In this document: positions 1 through 6,559 of the stretch, one piece after another
Numbering within the stretch: position 1 is the first letter of the stretch
How the letters are laid out: each line of letters opens with the position of its first letter
From: Gemmatimonadales bacterium
GTDB taxonomy: Bacteria > Gemmatimonadota > Gemmatimonadetes > Palauibacterales > Palauibacteraceae
DNA length: 11,837 nucleotides
Direction of reading: 5' to 3'
NCBI GenBank assembly: GCA_030636765.1
Contig: DAOVWI010000061.1
Span: 1 to 11,837 of the forward strand
Position numbers and translations under genes: made by a program
Notes under the pieces: model-generated
Seen by the model: only the letters and a program-made list of their open reading frames with translations
What the model was told of the DNA's origin: nothing
Databases searched by the model: none

Positions 1-31
1 GCGCTGCACCGGCTGCGACCGCTGCGGATGA
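1..31 (+). CDS. 3' end of an upstream gene, product ending in CxxCxxCG (partial)
   Basis: Reading from base 2 gives R-C-T-G-C-D-R-C-G followed by TGA at 29-31. Three cysteines spaced CxxCxxC look like the tail of a zinc- or iron-sulfur-binding protein. A probable terminator begins two bases later, which supports this frame as the real one. The frame starting at base 1 is also open (to TAG 145-147), but it would run through the hairpin and has no recognisable motif. Too little is present to name the protein. Confidence 0.35.
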   Translation, partial: RCTGCDRCG

Positions 32-32
32 G

Positions 33-67
33 CACCGGAAGGACGGCCGCCTGCGCCGGTGAGTTTT
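33..67 (+). terminator. Probable intrinsic terminator of the upstream gene
   Basis: CACCGG (33-38) pairs perfectly with CCGGTG (56-61) around a 17-nt loop that is itself GC-rich. The stem is followed by AG and then TTTT (64-67). It lies directly after the TGA at 29-31 and before the acyl-CoA dehydrogenase gene. The loop is long and the T-tract short, so this is a moderate rather than strong terminator. Confidence 0.45.
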
Positions 68-157
68 CCCTCGGTGGCGCTGCGCGTACATTCACGGCGA
101 CCCTTCTGCAGGTGAGCTACCCCCGTCGGGGACCGGAAGGCAGATAGATGATGGGAT

Positions 158-163
158 GGGAGG
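158..163 (+). promoter_or_regulatory. Ribosome binding site deciding the acyl-CoA dehydrogenase start
   Basis: GGGAGG lies 7 nt before the ATG at 171. Two other ATGs just upstream (148, 151) are out of frame with the gene, so this site fixes the start. Confidence 0.7.
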
Positions 164-170
164 CACATAG

Positions 171-1394
171 ATGATCGGCGATGTGAGTCTCTACCTCGAG
201 GACCATCACGTGATGGTGAGGGAGATGGTCCGAGAGTTCGCCGAAGCGGAGATCGCTCCGGTGGCGGAGCATCACGACGAGGCAGAGGAGTTTCCCTGGG
301 AGAATGCGGCCAAGATGGCCGAGCTCGGGCTGTTCGGCATTCCATGGCCCGAGAAGTACGGTGGTGCGGACATGGATCTGCTGGCGAGCGTCATCGTGGC
401 GGAGGAACTGGCTCGGGTGGACGCGAGCCATTCGATTACGGTCGGCGCGCACATCTCCCTGGCCTCCTACCCGATCTATGCGTGGGGCACGGAGGAGCAG
501 CGGGAGAGGTACCTGACCCCGCTGGCGAGCGGCCGCGTCCTCGGTGGCTTCGCCCTCACGGAGCCGAACGCGGGATCGGACGCGGGTGGGACGCAAACGG
601 TCGCGGTGCGGAAGGGAGACCACTACATCCTGAACGGCCGCAAGACGTTCATCACTCACGCCGGCGTGGGCGAGATCTTCGTCGTGGCCGCCAAGACCTC
701 TCCGGAGAAGGGCAAGAGCGGGATCAGCGCCTTCATCCTCACGAAGGAAACGTGTGACCCGGATCGGGCCAAGGAGCTCGGCTTCGGACACAGCGAAGAG
801 CTGACCCCTATGAAGGGCTTCACCGCCGGGCAGAAGCTGCGTAAGCTGGGATGGAACGCCTCGGACACGCGAGAGCTGATCCTGGAGGACGTCGAAGTGC
901 CGGTCGAGAACCTGCTCGGCGACGAGGACAAGGGCTTCCGAGTTTTCCTCGACACGCTGGACGGCGGCCGCGTCGGGATCGCGGCTCACGCCCTGGGGAT
1001 CGCCCAAGGGGCGTACGAGCTGGCCGTGCGCTACACCGGCGAACGGGAGCAATTCGGCCGGAAGATCAACGAGTTTCAGGGCGTGCAGTTCATGCTGGCC
1101 GAGATGGCCATGCGGATCCACGCGGCGCGCCTGATGACCTATCACGCTGCCCGCCTGAAGATGGACGGAAGACGTTACAAGAAGGAGGCCTCCATGGCGA
1201 AGCTGTTCGCCTCGGAGGCCGCCATGGACGTCACCACCAAGGCGGTGCAATTGCACGGCGGCTATGGCTACTCACGCGAATACTCGGTTCAGCGGATGAT
1301 GAGAGATGCGAAGATCACGGAGATTGGTGAAGGAACGAGCGAGATCCAGAAGATGGTGATCTGGCGCGAGATCCTGAGAGACCTCCAGGGCTAG
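171..1394 (+). CDS. Acyl-CoA dehydrogenase, short-chain/butyryl-CoA type
   Basis: A cytosolic FAD enzyme of 407 residues that oxidises acyl-CoA to trans-2-enoyl-CoA and passes electrons to an electron-transfer flavoprotein, the first step of beta-oxidation. Seen: the N-terminal helical domain (about 1-120), the family signature FALTEPNAGSDAGG (127-140), the middle beta domain, and the C-terminal helical domain with the second signature running from QLHGGYGYSRE (360-370) to GEGTSEIQ (386-393). Glu387 sits where the catalytic base of short- and medium-chain enzymes sits. The FAD-binding EREQFGRKI stretch is at 291-299. The C-terminal half resembles butyryl-CoA dehydrogenases most closely. An insert of roughly 20 residues (about 192-211) precedes the KLRKLGWNASDT segment and is absent from classic short-chain enzymes. 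The residue before the catalytic Glu is Gly instead of the common Tyr. Exact chain-length preference cannot be read from the sequence. It is followed 13 bp later by an RNase gene, so the two may share a transcript. Confidence 0.95.
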   Translation: MIGDVSLYLEDHHVMVREMVREFAEAEIAPVAEHHDEAEEFPWENAAKMAELGLFGIPWPEKYGGADMDLLASVIVAEELARVDASHSITVGAHISLASYPIYAWGTEEQRERYLTPLASGRVLGGFALTEPNAGSDAGGTQTVAVRKGDHYILNGRKTFITHAGVGEIFVVAAKTSPEKGKSGISAFILTKETCDPDRAKELGFGHSEELTPMKGFTAGQKLRKLGWNASDTRELILEDVEVPVENLLGDEDKGFRVFLDTLDGGRVGIAAHALGIAQGAYELAVRYTGEREQFGRKINEFQGVQFMLAEMAMRIHAARLMTYHAARLKMDGRRYKKEASMAKLFASEAAMDVTTKAVQLHGGYGYSREYSVQRMMRDAKITEIGEGTSEIQKMVIWREILRDLQG

Positions 1395-1407
1395 CGCGCC
1401 GATCGCG

Positions 1408-2925
1408 ATGCGGCGCGAGATCGTCATCAACGCGACCGGCCAGGAGACGCGGGTCGCGATAGTCGAGGACGGCAGTCTGGTCGAGCTCATGCACGAGCGT
1501 CGCGACGCTCAACGCATAGTGGGCGACGTGTATCTGGGCCGGGTCGAGGCGGTTCTCCCCGGCATCCAGGCTGCATTCGTCGATATCGGCTTGGAGAAAT
1601 CCGGGTTCCTTCACGCCTCCGACGCCTCGGAGCGCGAGAGCGACGACGACGCTAACGGCGGTGGGCGGCGCGGCAGCCGCTATCTCCCCATCCAGGACGT
1701 GGTGTCCCGTGGCCAGGACCTGCTCGTTCAGGTAACGAAGGAGCCGATCAGCTCCAAGGGACCTCGCGTGACGGCGCAGGTTTCCCTTCCCGGGCGCTTC
1801 CTCGTGTACATACCCGCCAGCACCCACGTGGGCGTGAGCCGCAAGATCGACGACCGGGAGGAGCGGGCACGCCTGCGAGAGCTCGCCAGGGAGCTCCTGA
1901 AGAAGGAGCCGGGTGGCATCATCGTGCGAACCGTGGGAGAGGAGCTGACGCGGAAGGCGTTCAAGCAGGAGCTCTCCTCTCTCAGGGAGACGTGGGAGAA
2001 GATCCAGCGGGCCGTGGAGCGGGTGGATCCCCCGGCGCTCGTCCACGAGGAAGCCAAGCTCACCAGCGGCATCATCCGGGATCTGTTCAGCGACCGGATC
2101 GACTCGCTCACCGTCGATTCCGGTGACCTGGCCGGAGAGATCAAGTCGTACCTCGGGCAGGTGAGCCCCGAGCTCATGGACCGTGTGAAGGTCTACGCGG
2201 GCGCCACGCCGATCTTCGACGAGATGGGCATCGAGGAGCAGATTCTCCAGGCGTATCGCCGTAAGGTGGATCTGTCCTCCGGAGGCCATATCGTCATCGA
2301 GTCGACGGAGGCGCTCGTCGCCGTCGACGTGAACACGGGCCGCTATACGGGCAAGAAGGATGCCGAGCAGACGATCCTGCGGACGAACCTGGATGCAGCG
2401 GCGGAGGTCACGCGCCAGCTCCGCCTGCGGGACATCGGTGGGATCATCGTTGTCGACTTCATCGACATGGATGACCCCGAGTACAGGGAGCGGGTCTATC
2501 AGGCGGTGAAGTCCCACCTAGGGCGAGATCGGGCCCGCACGAAGGTGTTCGGCATCTCGGACCTGGGCTTGCTGGAGCTGAGCCGCCAGCGGGTGCGGCC
2601 GAGCCTGCAACAGGCGATGACCCGACCCTGCCCGACGTGCGATGGAACCGGGCGGGTCTTTTCGCCCGAGACCGTGCTACGCAGGGTCGAGCGGGCCATC
2701 CGTCGCGCCGCCTCGGCCGGGGAGAGCCGCAAGCTGACCGTCCGGATCCACCCGGACGTTGCGCTCTATCTGCTCGAGAAGGAGCCGGAGTTCATCAAGG
2801 TCGTCAAGCGGGAGTGCCGGATCGATCTGGAGGTGCGGGACGATCCGCTCATGAAGGCCGACGAGTACCGGCTCCTCGCGGCGCCCTCGGACCAGGACGT
2901 GACGAGCCGCTACGCCGTGGCGTAA
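1408..2925 (+). CDS. rng: Ribonuclease E/G family endoribonuclease (RNase G-like)
   Basis: A cytosolic single-strand-specific endoribonuclease of 505 residues, acting in mRNA turnover and rRNA maturation. Seen: an N-terminal S1-type RNA-binding domain (about 35-130, with GDVYLGRVEAVLPGIQAAFVDIG), the RNase H-like and 5'-sensor region, the catalytic aspartates Asp307 (VAVDVNTGR) and Asp350 (VVDFIDMDD), matching Asp303 and Asp346 of E. coli RNase E, and the zinc-link cysteines Cys408 and Cys411 (CPTC) used for dimer pairing. The length equals E. coli RNase G (489). There is no long disordered C-terminal scaffold, so RNase G or a minimal RNase E is the better name. An acidic, Gly-rich insert (about 71-89) lies inside the S1 domain. 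The ATG at 1408 has no clear Shine-Dalgarno; translation may be coupled to the dehydrogenase ending 13 bp earlier. The gene is normally a neighbour of rplU-rpmA, which here lies 3 kb downstream. Confidence 0.95.
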   Translation: MRREIVINATGQETRVAIVEDGSLVELMHERRDAQRIVGDVYLGRVEAVLPGIQAAFVDIGLEKSGFLHASDASERESDDDANGGGRRGSRYLPIQDVVSRGQDLLVQVTKEPISSKGPRVTAQVSLPGRFLVYIPASTHVGVSRKIDDREERARLRELARELLKKEPGGIIVRTVGEELTRKAFKQELSSLRETWEKIQRAVERVDPPALVHEEAKLTSGIIRDLFSDRIDSLTVDSGDLAGEIKSYLGQVSPELMDRVKVYAGATPIFDEMGIEEQILQAYRRKVDLSSGGHIVIESTEALVAVDVNTGRYTGKKDAEQTILRTNLDAAAEVTRQLRLRDIGGIIVVDFIDMDDPEYRERVYQAVKSHLGRDRARTKVFGISDLGLLELSRQRVRPSLQQAMTRPCPTCDGTGRVFSPETVLRRVERAIRRAASAGESRKLTVRIHPDVALYLLEKEPEFIKVVKRECRIDLEVRDDPLMKADEYRLLAAPSDQDVTSRYAVA

Positions 2926-2946
2926 CCCGTCGCCGCGGTGGCTCAA

Positions 2947-2960
2947 CGGTAGGCCTACCG
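2947..2960. repeat. 14-bp perfect palindrome between converging genes
   Basis: CGGTAGGCCTACCG is its own reverse complement. It spans the TAG stop (2955-2957) of the minus-strand barrel gene, in the 29-bp gap after the RNase gene. There is no loop of useful size and no T-tract, so I do not call it a terminator. It may be a weak bidirectional end signal or chance. Confidence 0.4.
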
Positions 2961-3848
2961 AGCTCCCAGGGCTACGACCCCGTAGAGGAGGAGCCCGCTG
3001 TAGCGGTAGGTAAGATCCAGAGTCCGGTCCCCCGTCTTCTCCACCCCGAGCTTGCTCCAGTTGAAGCCGGCTCCGGCGCCGAACGCTCGAGTGAAGAAGT
3101 AGTCGACGGCCAGCCCCCAGTCACCCACCGACGCCTCAATGTCACTGATGTTCACCTTGAGCCCCCCGGCCTTTCCGCGCACGATCAGGCGCGAGATGGG
3201 CGCCCAGCTCACGTCGAAGCCGAGCGTGGCGACGGGGAAGGTGGCTGACTTGCTCTCGCGCTGCTCGTCGATATCCCCTTCGTTGATGCTGCCGACGGCT
3301 TCGATCCCGGTCGAAGTGAACATCGCGGCGAGGCCGAGGGCCGCGGCAACCTGGATCTTCCGCCGCGCCAGGAAGGAGAAACTGTAGCCGGCCGTCACGA
3401 ACTCGGTCCTGAAGTCCGCGGTGATCTCGGTGTTGATGTCGAAGACCTCGCCGCCGAACTTGATCGGTTCGTCGATCACCTTGAGGCTCTTCCTGGACAG
3501 GAGGAAGTACCCGAACTTGATCCGGTGCCTGCGGCCGAGCCGCAGGAACCCGTCCGTCCGGAAATCGAACCTTTTCGTGTCGAACCCGAGGTCGTCCTCC
3601 AGGTCGATCTCGGTTCCGATGTTCTCTCCGTCGAGTCGCAGCGTCGTGCCGAAGAATGTGGCAAAAGCTCCGGCGCTTAGCCGGAAGCGAGGGTAGAGCC
3701 TGTTGGGCTCTTCCGGCGCTGCCTCTTCCCGGGCCTCCTCAGCCTCTTCCTGGGCCTCCTCGGCGCCCTCGTCCTGCGCCATGGCCGGTGGCACGACGCC
3801 CACCAACAGGGCGCCCGCCAGGAGCGTCTTGAATGTTCGGTCTCTCAC
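2955..3848 (-). CDS. Putative outer-membrane beta-barrel protein with acidic N-terminal linker
   Basis: A 297-residue exported protein of unknown function. The start chosen is GTG at 3848, because GGAGGAAA (complement of 3855-3862) lies 6 nt before it; a GTG 18 nt further upstream would place that site inside the gene. The resulting N-terminus MRDRTFKTLL plus a hydrophobic core ending AMA/QD is a textbook Sec signal peptide (about 1-24). Next comes an Ala/Glu-rich segment (26-48) made of EEA-type repeats. The remainder alternates polar and hydrophobic residues in strand-like stretches with turns (FRLSAGAFATFF, RIKFGYFLLSR, FVTAGYSFSF, GLAVDYFFTRAFGAGAGF, YSGLLLYGVVALG), as in an 8- to 12-strand barrel. 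The segment IDLEDDLGFDTKRFDFR is a motif I recall from uncharacterised outer-membrane proteins. The last residue is Arg, not the common terminal Phe. It lies 19 nt downstream of the MscS-type gene and is probably co-transcribed with it. Confidence 0.75.
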   Translation of the reverse strand: MRDRTFKTLLAGALLVGVVPPAMAQDEGAEEAQEEAEEAREEAAPEEPNRLYPRFRLSAGAFATFFGTTLRLDGENIGTEIDLEDDLGFDTKRFDFRTDGFLRLGRRHRIKFGYFLLSRKSLKVIDEPIKFGGEVFDINTEITADFRTEFVTAGYSFSFLARRKIQVAAALGLAAMFTSTGIEAVGSINEGDIDEQRESKSATFPVATLGFDVSWAPISRLIVRGKAGGLKVNISDIEASVGDWGLAVDYFFTRAFGAGAGFNWSKLGVEKTGDRTLDLTYRYSGLLLYGVVALGAR

Positions 3849-3854
3849 AGACGA

Positions 3855-3862
3855 TTTCCTCC
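3855..3862 (-). promoter_or_regulatory. Ribosome binding site deciding the barrel-protein start
   Basis: On the minus strand GGAGGAAA is followed by 6 nt and GTG (3848-3846). The strong match and ideal spacing favour this start over the GTG at 3866, which precedes the site. Confidence 0.75.
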
Positions 3863-3867
3863 GCACG

Positions 3868-5685
3868 CTAGCCGGGTGGGTCCGTGGGCGGCATATCCTT
3901 CGAACGGTCGGCCACGATCTCCCTCGTTGGATAGGGAACCTCTATGCCCTCCTCCTCGAAACGGAGCCGAACCAGACGGGGCAGCTCCCTGAGAAGGTGC
4001 AGCCAATGCTCATTCTTGGTCCAGGGCCAGATCGCGACCTCGATCCACGAATCCGCCAGTTTCGATATAAAGATGACGGGTTCCGGGTCTTCCAGGACCT
4101 TCTCGTTCACGTCCAGGGTGTTGCGGAGGACGCCCAGGGCCCGGTCCAGATCCTCCCGATAGCTGATCTTGACGGTGACCTCCACGCGGCGGACCGGCTC
4201 GGCGGACCGGTTCTCGATGACGTCGCTCCAGATCTTCCGGTTCGGGACGAAGAGGCGCCGATTGTCGAACGTCATGATGGTTGTGCTGGCCAGTCCCATG
4301 GTCTGGACCGTTCCCACGACACCTCCGGCTTCGATCACGTCATCCACGTCGTAGGGCCGGTTGGTCAGGATGAAGAAACCGGCCGCGAAGTTGCTCAGGG
4401 AGTCCTGGAGGGCGAGACCGACGATGATTCCCGCCACGCCCAGTCCGGCGAGGAGGGCTGTGGGATTGAGGCCGACGATCCACAGGCCGGTAACCAGACC
4501 GGCGAGGGTGGCGGTGGGGCGAACCAACCCACCCACCAGATTCGTCAGCAGCTGAGAGAGCTTGACGAGGCGAAGGATTCGAAAGAGCCACCACGTCAGG
4601 CGGAACCCGATCCGAAAGAGGATGATGATCCCGATGATGATGAGGAGCCGCACGAGGATGGTGGGGCCCTTGTCCCGGAGCCATCTCCCGAGGTCGGTAG
4701 CAATCTCGCGCAGGAGTCCCAGCAGGACCTTCGGGTTCAGGATGTCTGCGGTCACATCACCCGTGGCGCGGATGACGATCTGACGGTACTGGGCGGTCTC
4801 GAACCCCCTCCGCGCCAGGAGATTCGCTATGCCGTCGAGGCTGGCCGCAATCCCCAGGATGCGCTGCTCGGCAGCCTGCAGGCGTGCACGGAGAGCCACG
4901 ATCTCGGACTCCACGGCTCCCGCTCGCTGGGCGTCCCGGATCTGCGTCCGGAGGCGGCCCCGGTCGAGGGTAGCGATCTGGAGCCGGCCCACCTGGCTTT
5001 CCGCCCAATTTGCCAGGAAGCGATCCAGGAACTCCCACGCCTCGCTCATGTCGAGTCCGAGAGAGTCCGCGCTGGAGAGATTCTCCACCTGTTCGATCAG
5101 GAGCGTATCCAGGCGGGCCTTCGACTCCTGGATTCGGACCTCCAGGGCGCCCAACTCCTCCGGCGGGGTGGAGGAGCGCATGTCCCTGAGGTCGTCGATC
5201 CGCTCGGTGTAGCCCTCGATCGCCTCGTCGTAGAGGTCGGCCTCTCGCAAAAAAACGGGCGCGAAGGCGTTCCTGATGGAATCAGCGGGAAGGCCGGCCG
5301 CCTCCAGCTCCGGCATCAGTCCGAGCAGCTCCGCCTGGAGGTCCTGGATCTCCTCGATGTACCGGTAAGCCTTGACGCGAGCGAGCTCCCGCTGCTCGTC
5401 AGCCGCCCCGCGTGTCTCGGCGGCCAAGGCGACGATCGAGTCCAGGGCCGCGTCCATCCTGACCAGGGCGGCATGCGCCCGGGCGGGGGCGGAAGGAGCC
5501 GTGTCGGCGGCGACCGTGTCCGCGGCGGCCGTGTCGGAGGCTGCGCCCTGGAGTGTGTCCGCGGCCTGAGGCGTGTCCGCAGCCTCGGGCAGGCGTGTAT
5601 CTGGCTCTCGAGCGGCAAGGACCGCGGGCAGAAGCGCGATGGCCAGCACCGTCAACGGCCAGCTCAGCCCTCGGTGTGTCTCCAT
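3868..5685 (-). CDS. MscS-family mechanosensitive channel with long periplasmic coiled-coil domain
   Basis: An inner-membrane channel of about 605 residues, expected to open under membrane tension and release solutes on osmotic downshock. From the ATG at 5685: signal peptide (1-25, METHRGLSWPLTVLAIALLP then AVLAA), a low-complexity Ala-Asp-Thr linker (34-63), a long helical, heptad-rich region (about 70-300, presumably periplasmic), then membrane helices at about 340-367, 391-409 and 411-439. The third contains the pore motif GLGVAGIIVGLALQDSLSNF, a close match to E. coli MscS TM3. The MscS beta domain follows (GGVVGTVQTMGLASTTIMTFDNRRLFVPNRKI), then the alpha/beta C-terminal domain with the usual closing motif FEEEGIEVPYP (576-586). 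It is twice the length of E. coli MscS and resembles MscK-type proteins in layout. Start choice: the ATG lacks a good Shine-Dalgarno; a TTG at 5700 has AAGGAA 5 nt upstream and gives five more residues. The open frame extends to a GTG at 5766, but that N-terminus hides the signal peptide. First gene of a two-gene operon. Confidence 0.9.
   Translation of the reverse strand: METHRGLSWPLTVLAIALLPAVLAAREPDTRLPEAADTPQAADTLQGAASDTAAADTVAADTAPSAPARAHAALVRMDAALDSIVALAAETRGAADEQRELARVKAYRYIEEIQDLQAELLGLMPELEAAGLPADSIRNAFAPVFLREADLYDEAIEGYTERIDDLRDMRSSTPPEELGALEVRIQESKARLDTLLIEQVENLSSADSLGLDMSEAWEFLDRFLANWAESQVGRLQIATLDRGRLRTQIRDAQRAGAVESEIVALRARLQAAEQRILGIAASLDGIANLLARRGFETAQYRQIVIRATGDVTADILNPKVLLGLLREIATDLGRWLRDKGPTILVRLLIIIGIIILFRIGFRLTWWLFRILRLVKLSQLLTNLVGGLVRPTATLAGLVTGLWIVGLNPTALLAGLGVAGIIVGLALQDSLSNFAAGFFILTNRPYDVDDVIEAGGVVGTVQTMGLASTTIMTFDNRRLFVPNRKIWSDVIENRSAEPVRRVEVTVKISYREDLDRALGVLRNTLDVNEKVLEDPEPVIFISKLADSWIEVAIWPWTKNEHWLHLLRELPRLVRLRFEEEGIEVPYPTREIVADRSKDMPPTDPPG
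5501..5609 (-). repeat. Degenerate Ala-Asp-Thr codon repeat in the channel gene
   Basis: GTGTC recurs at 5501, 5516, 5531, 5555 and 5573, always at multiples of 3 bp and usually followed by a GCGGC-like block. On the coding strand these are the Asp-Thr codons of an Ala/Asp/Thr-rich linker just after the signal peptide. It looks like an in-frame expanded repeat, with length probably variable among relatives. Confidence 0.6.
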
Positions 5686-5700
5686 GCTGTGATCAGGCAA

Positions 5701-5977
5701 GGGGGTTCCTTGTATGCGGGATCCGGAGCGCGAATCGTGTGACGAGGAAAACTCCCTCAGGGACACCCGGTGTGCAAGGGAAGTGTGCCGTGTGGGCTGG
5801 TACCGAATCCTCTTCAGGGGGAGCGGCTAGCCGAGCGGAACGGGAGGCGGCTTCGGCTGTAGATCCTTGCGCACGGTCAAGTGGGCGGGGCGAGTGAAGA
5901 GACATTGACCGCCGAGCTCCGCGAATCTAGTTTCATCGGCTATCGCAGATCCCTAACGAATCGATGAGATCGGCCCC
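5701..5977. other. Divergent intergenic region between channel operon and rplU
   Basis: About 280 bp separates the start of the minus-strand channel gene from rplU. It contains the rplU promoter at its right end and presumably the channel-operon promoter, for which I see no convincing -35/-10 pair. A perfect palindrome CGGCTAGCCG lies at 5824-5833 and a possible channel-gene ribosome site (AAGGAA on the minus strand, 5706-5711) at the left end. Short open frames across it lack ribosome sites and family features. No RNA gene could be folded convincingly. Confidence 0.55.
5905..5933 (+). promoter_or_regulatory. Probable sigma70-type promoter of rplU-rpmA
   Basis: TTGACC (5905-5910) matches five of six -35 consensus bases. 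After an ideal 17-bp spacer comes TAGTTT (5928-5933), which keeps the key TA and final T of the -10 box. A start near 5940 would leave a leader of about 38 nt before the ATG at 5978. Confidence 0.55.
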
Positions 5978-6559
5978 ATGTACGCTATAATTGAAGCGAG
6001 CGGGAAACAGTTCAGGGCGGAGGCGGATGCCACCCTTCGCCTGCCGAGTCTGAAGGCGGAGCCCGGAGACACGGTCACGTTCAGCGTGCTTCTCGCGGAG
6101 ACGGATGGCCAGATTCAGGTCGGGCAGCCGTCGCTCGAGGGCGCTTCCGTTTCCGTCGAGGTGCTCCGGCACGGGCGGGGCAAGAAGATCATCGTCTTCA
6201 AGCGTAAGCGGCGGAAGGGCTACCGGCGCAAGCAGGGGCACCGTCAAGGGTTCACCGATGTCCGCGTGGTCGACATCGCGCTTGCCCGCGCCAAGCAGGC
6301 TCGCGAGACGCCGGTGACCGAGCCGGCCGCCGAGGCCGCTCCAGTCGAAGAGACGCGGACCGAGGCTGCACAGGCTCCCGAGGCGGCTCCGGCCGCCAAG
6401 GCTGCTCCGGCGGTGAACGTGACGGACGTCGCGCGGAAGCTGGCGGAAGAGCACGGGCTCGACCTCGGCGCGATCGAGGGCACGGGCGCGGGCGGGCGCA
6501 TCCTGAAGGGCGACGTCGAGCGTGCGATTCGCGAGCACGGGGACCAGGAGGGAGCATAG
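5978..6559 (+). CDS. rplU: 50S ribosomal protein L21 with C-terminal E3-binding-like domain
   Basis: L21 binds 23S rRNA in the large subunit. Residues 1-104 are a complete L21 (E. coli L21 has 103), with the N-terminal MYAIIEASGKQFR and the basic rRNA-binding signature IIVFKRKRRKGYRRKQGHRQ (71-90). Residues 105-145 form an Ala/Pro/Glu linker like the flexible linkers of acyltransferase E2 proteins. Residues 146-185 (from VNVTDVARKLAEEHG through GTGAGGRILKGDVERAI) read as a peripheral subunit-binding domain: two helices around the conserved G-T-G-x-G-G-R-[IV]-x-K-x-D-[VI] loop at 168-180. Arg153 lines up with the arginine that contacts lipoamide dehydrogenase in the Geobacillus E2 domain (alignment by eye). 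The whole is one uninterrupted frame and L27 starts directly after its TAG, so this is a true extension. Shine-Dalgarno is weak. What the tail does is unknown: recruitment of a dehydrogenase component, or simple reuse of a small fold. Confidence 0.93.
   Translation: MYAIIEASGKQFRAEADATLRLPSLKAEPGDTVTFSVLLAETDGQIQVGQPSLEGASVSVEVLRHGRGKKIIVFKRKRRKGYRRKQGHRQGFTDVRVVDIALARAKQARETPVTEPAAEAAPVEETRTEAAQAPEAAPAAKAAPAVNVTDVARKLAEEHGLDLGAIEGTGAGGRILKGDVERAIREHGDQEGA
6546..6551 (+). promoter_or_regulatory. Ribosome binding site of rpmA inside the end of rplU
   Basis: AGGAGG within the last codons of rplU lies 8 nt before the rpmA ATG at 6560. The rplU stop codon (6557-6559) touches that ATG, so L27 translation is coupled but also has its own strong site. 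Confidence 0.8.

Noticed and set aside
64..92. TTTTCC and TACATT with 17-bp spacing as a promoter for the acyl-CoA dehydrogenase
   Set aside because: The -35 matches only three of six bases and coincides with the T-tract of the upstream terminator; too weak to call.
117..1256. Minus-strand open frame of 379 codons opposite the acyl-CoA dehydrogenase
   Set aside because: Antisense shadow: the plus-strand frame has full family signatures and a ribosome site, while this one is Leu/Arg/His-rich without motifs.
2932..2952. GCCGCGGTGGCTCAACGGTAG resembles the 5' end of a tRNA (acceptor and D-arm)
   Set aside because: It runs straight into the stop codon and C-terminal coding sequence of the barrel gene, with no anticodon or T-arm following.
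3703..5742. Long plus-strand open frame (679 codons) opposite the channel and barrel genes
   Set aside because: It is the mirror of two genes with clear families, is rich in Gly, Asp, Arg and Gln as expected from GC-rich antisense, and has no recognisable domain or ribosome site.
5875..5880. Minus-strand TTGACC as a -35 box for the channel operon
   Set aside because: No -10-like hexamer lies 15-19 bp downstream on that strand; the sequence there is GC-rich.
5810..5901. tRNA-like stretch: 7-bp inverted repeat CTCTTCA/TGAAGAG bracketing 78 nt, with CCGAGCGG and CTGTAGATCC resembling parts of tRNA-Tyr
   Set aside because: No anticodon stem pairs around CTGTAGA, no T-arm with GTTCRA next to the right repeat, and no 3' CCA or discriminator context. 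A 7-bp inverted repeat is expected by chance in a region this size.
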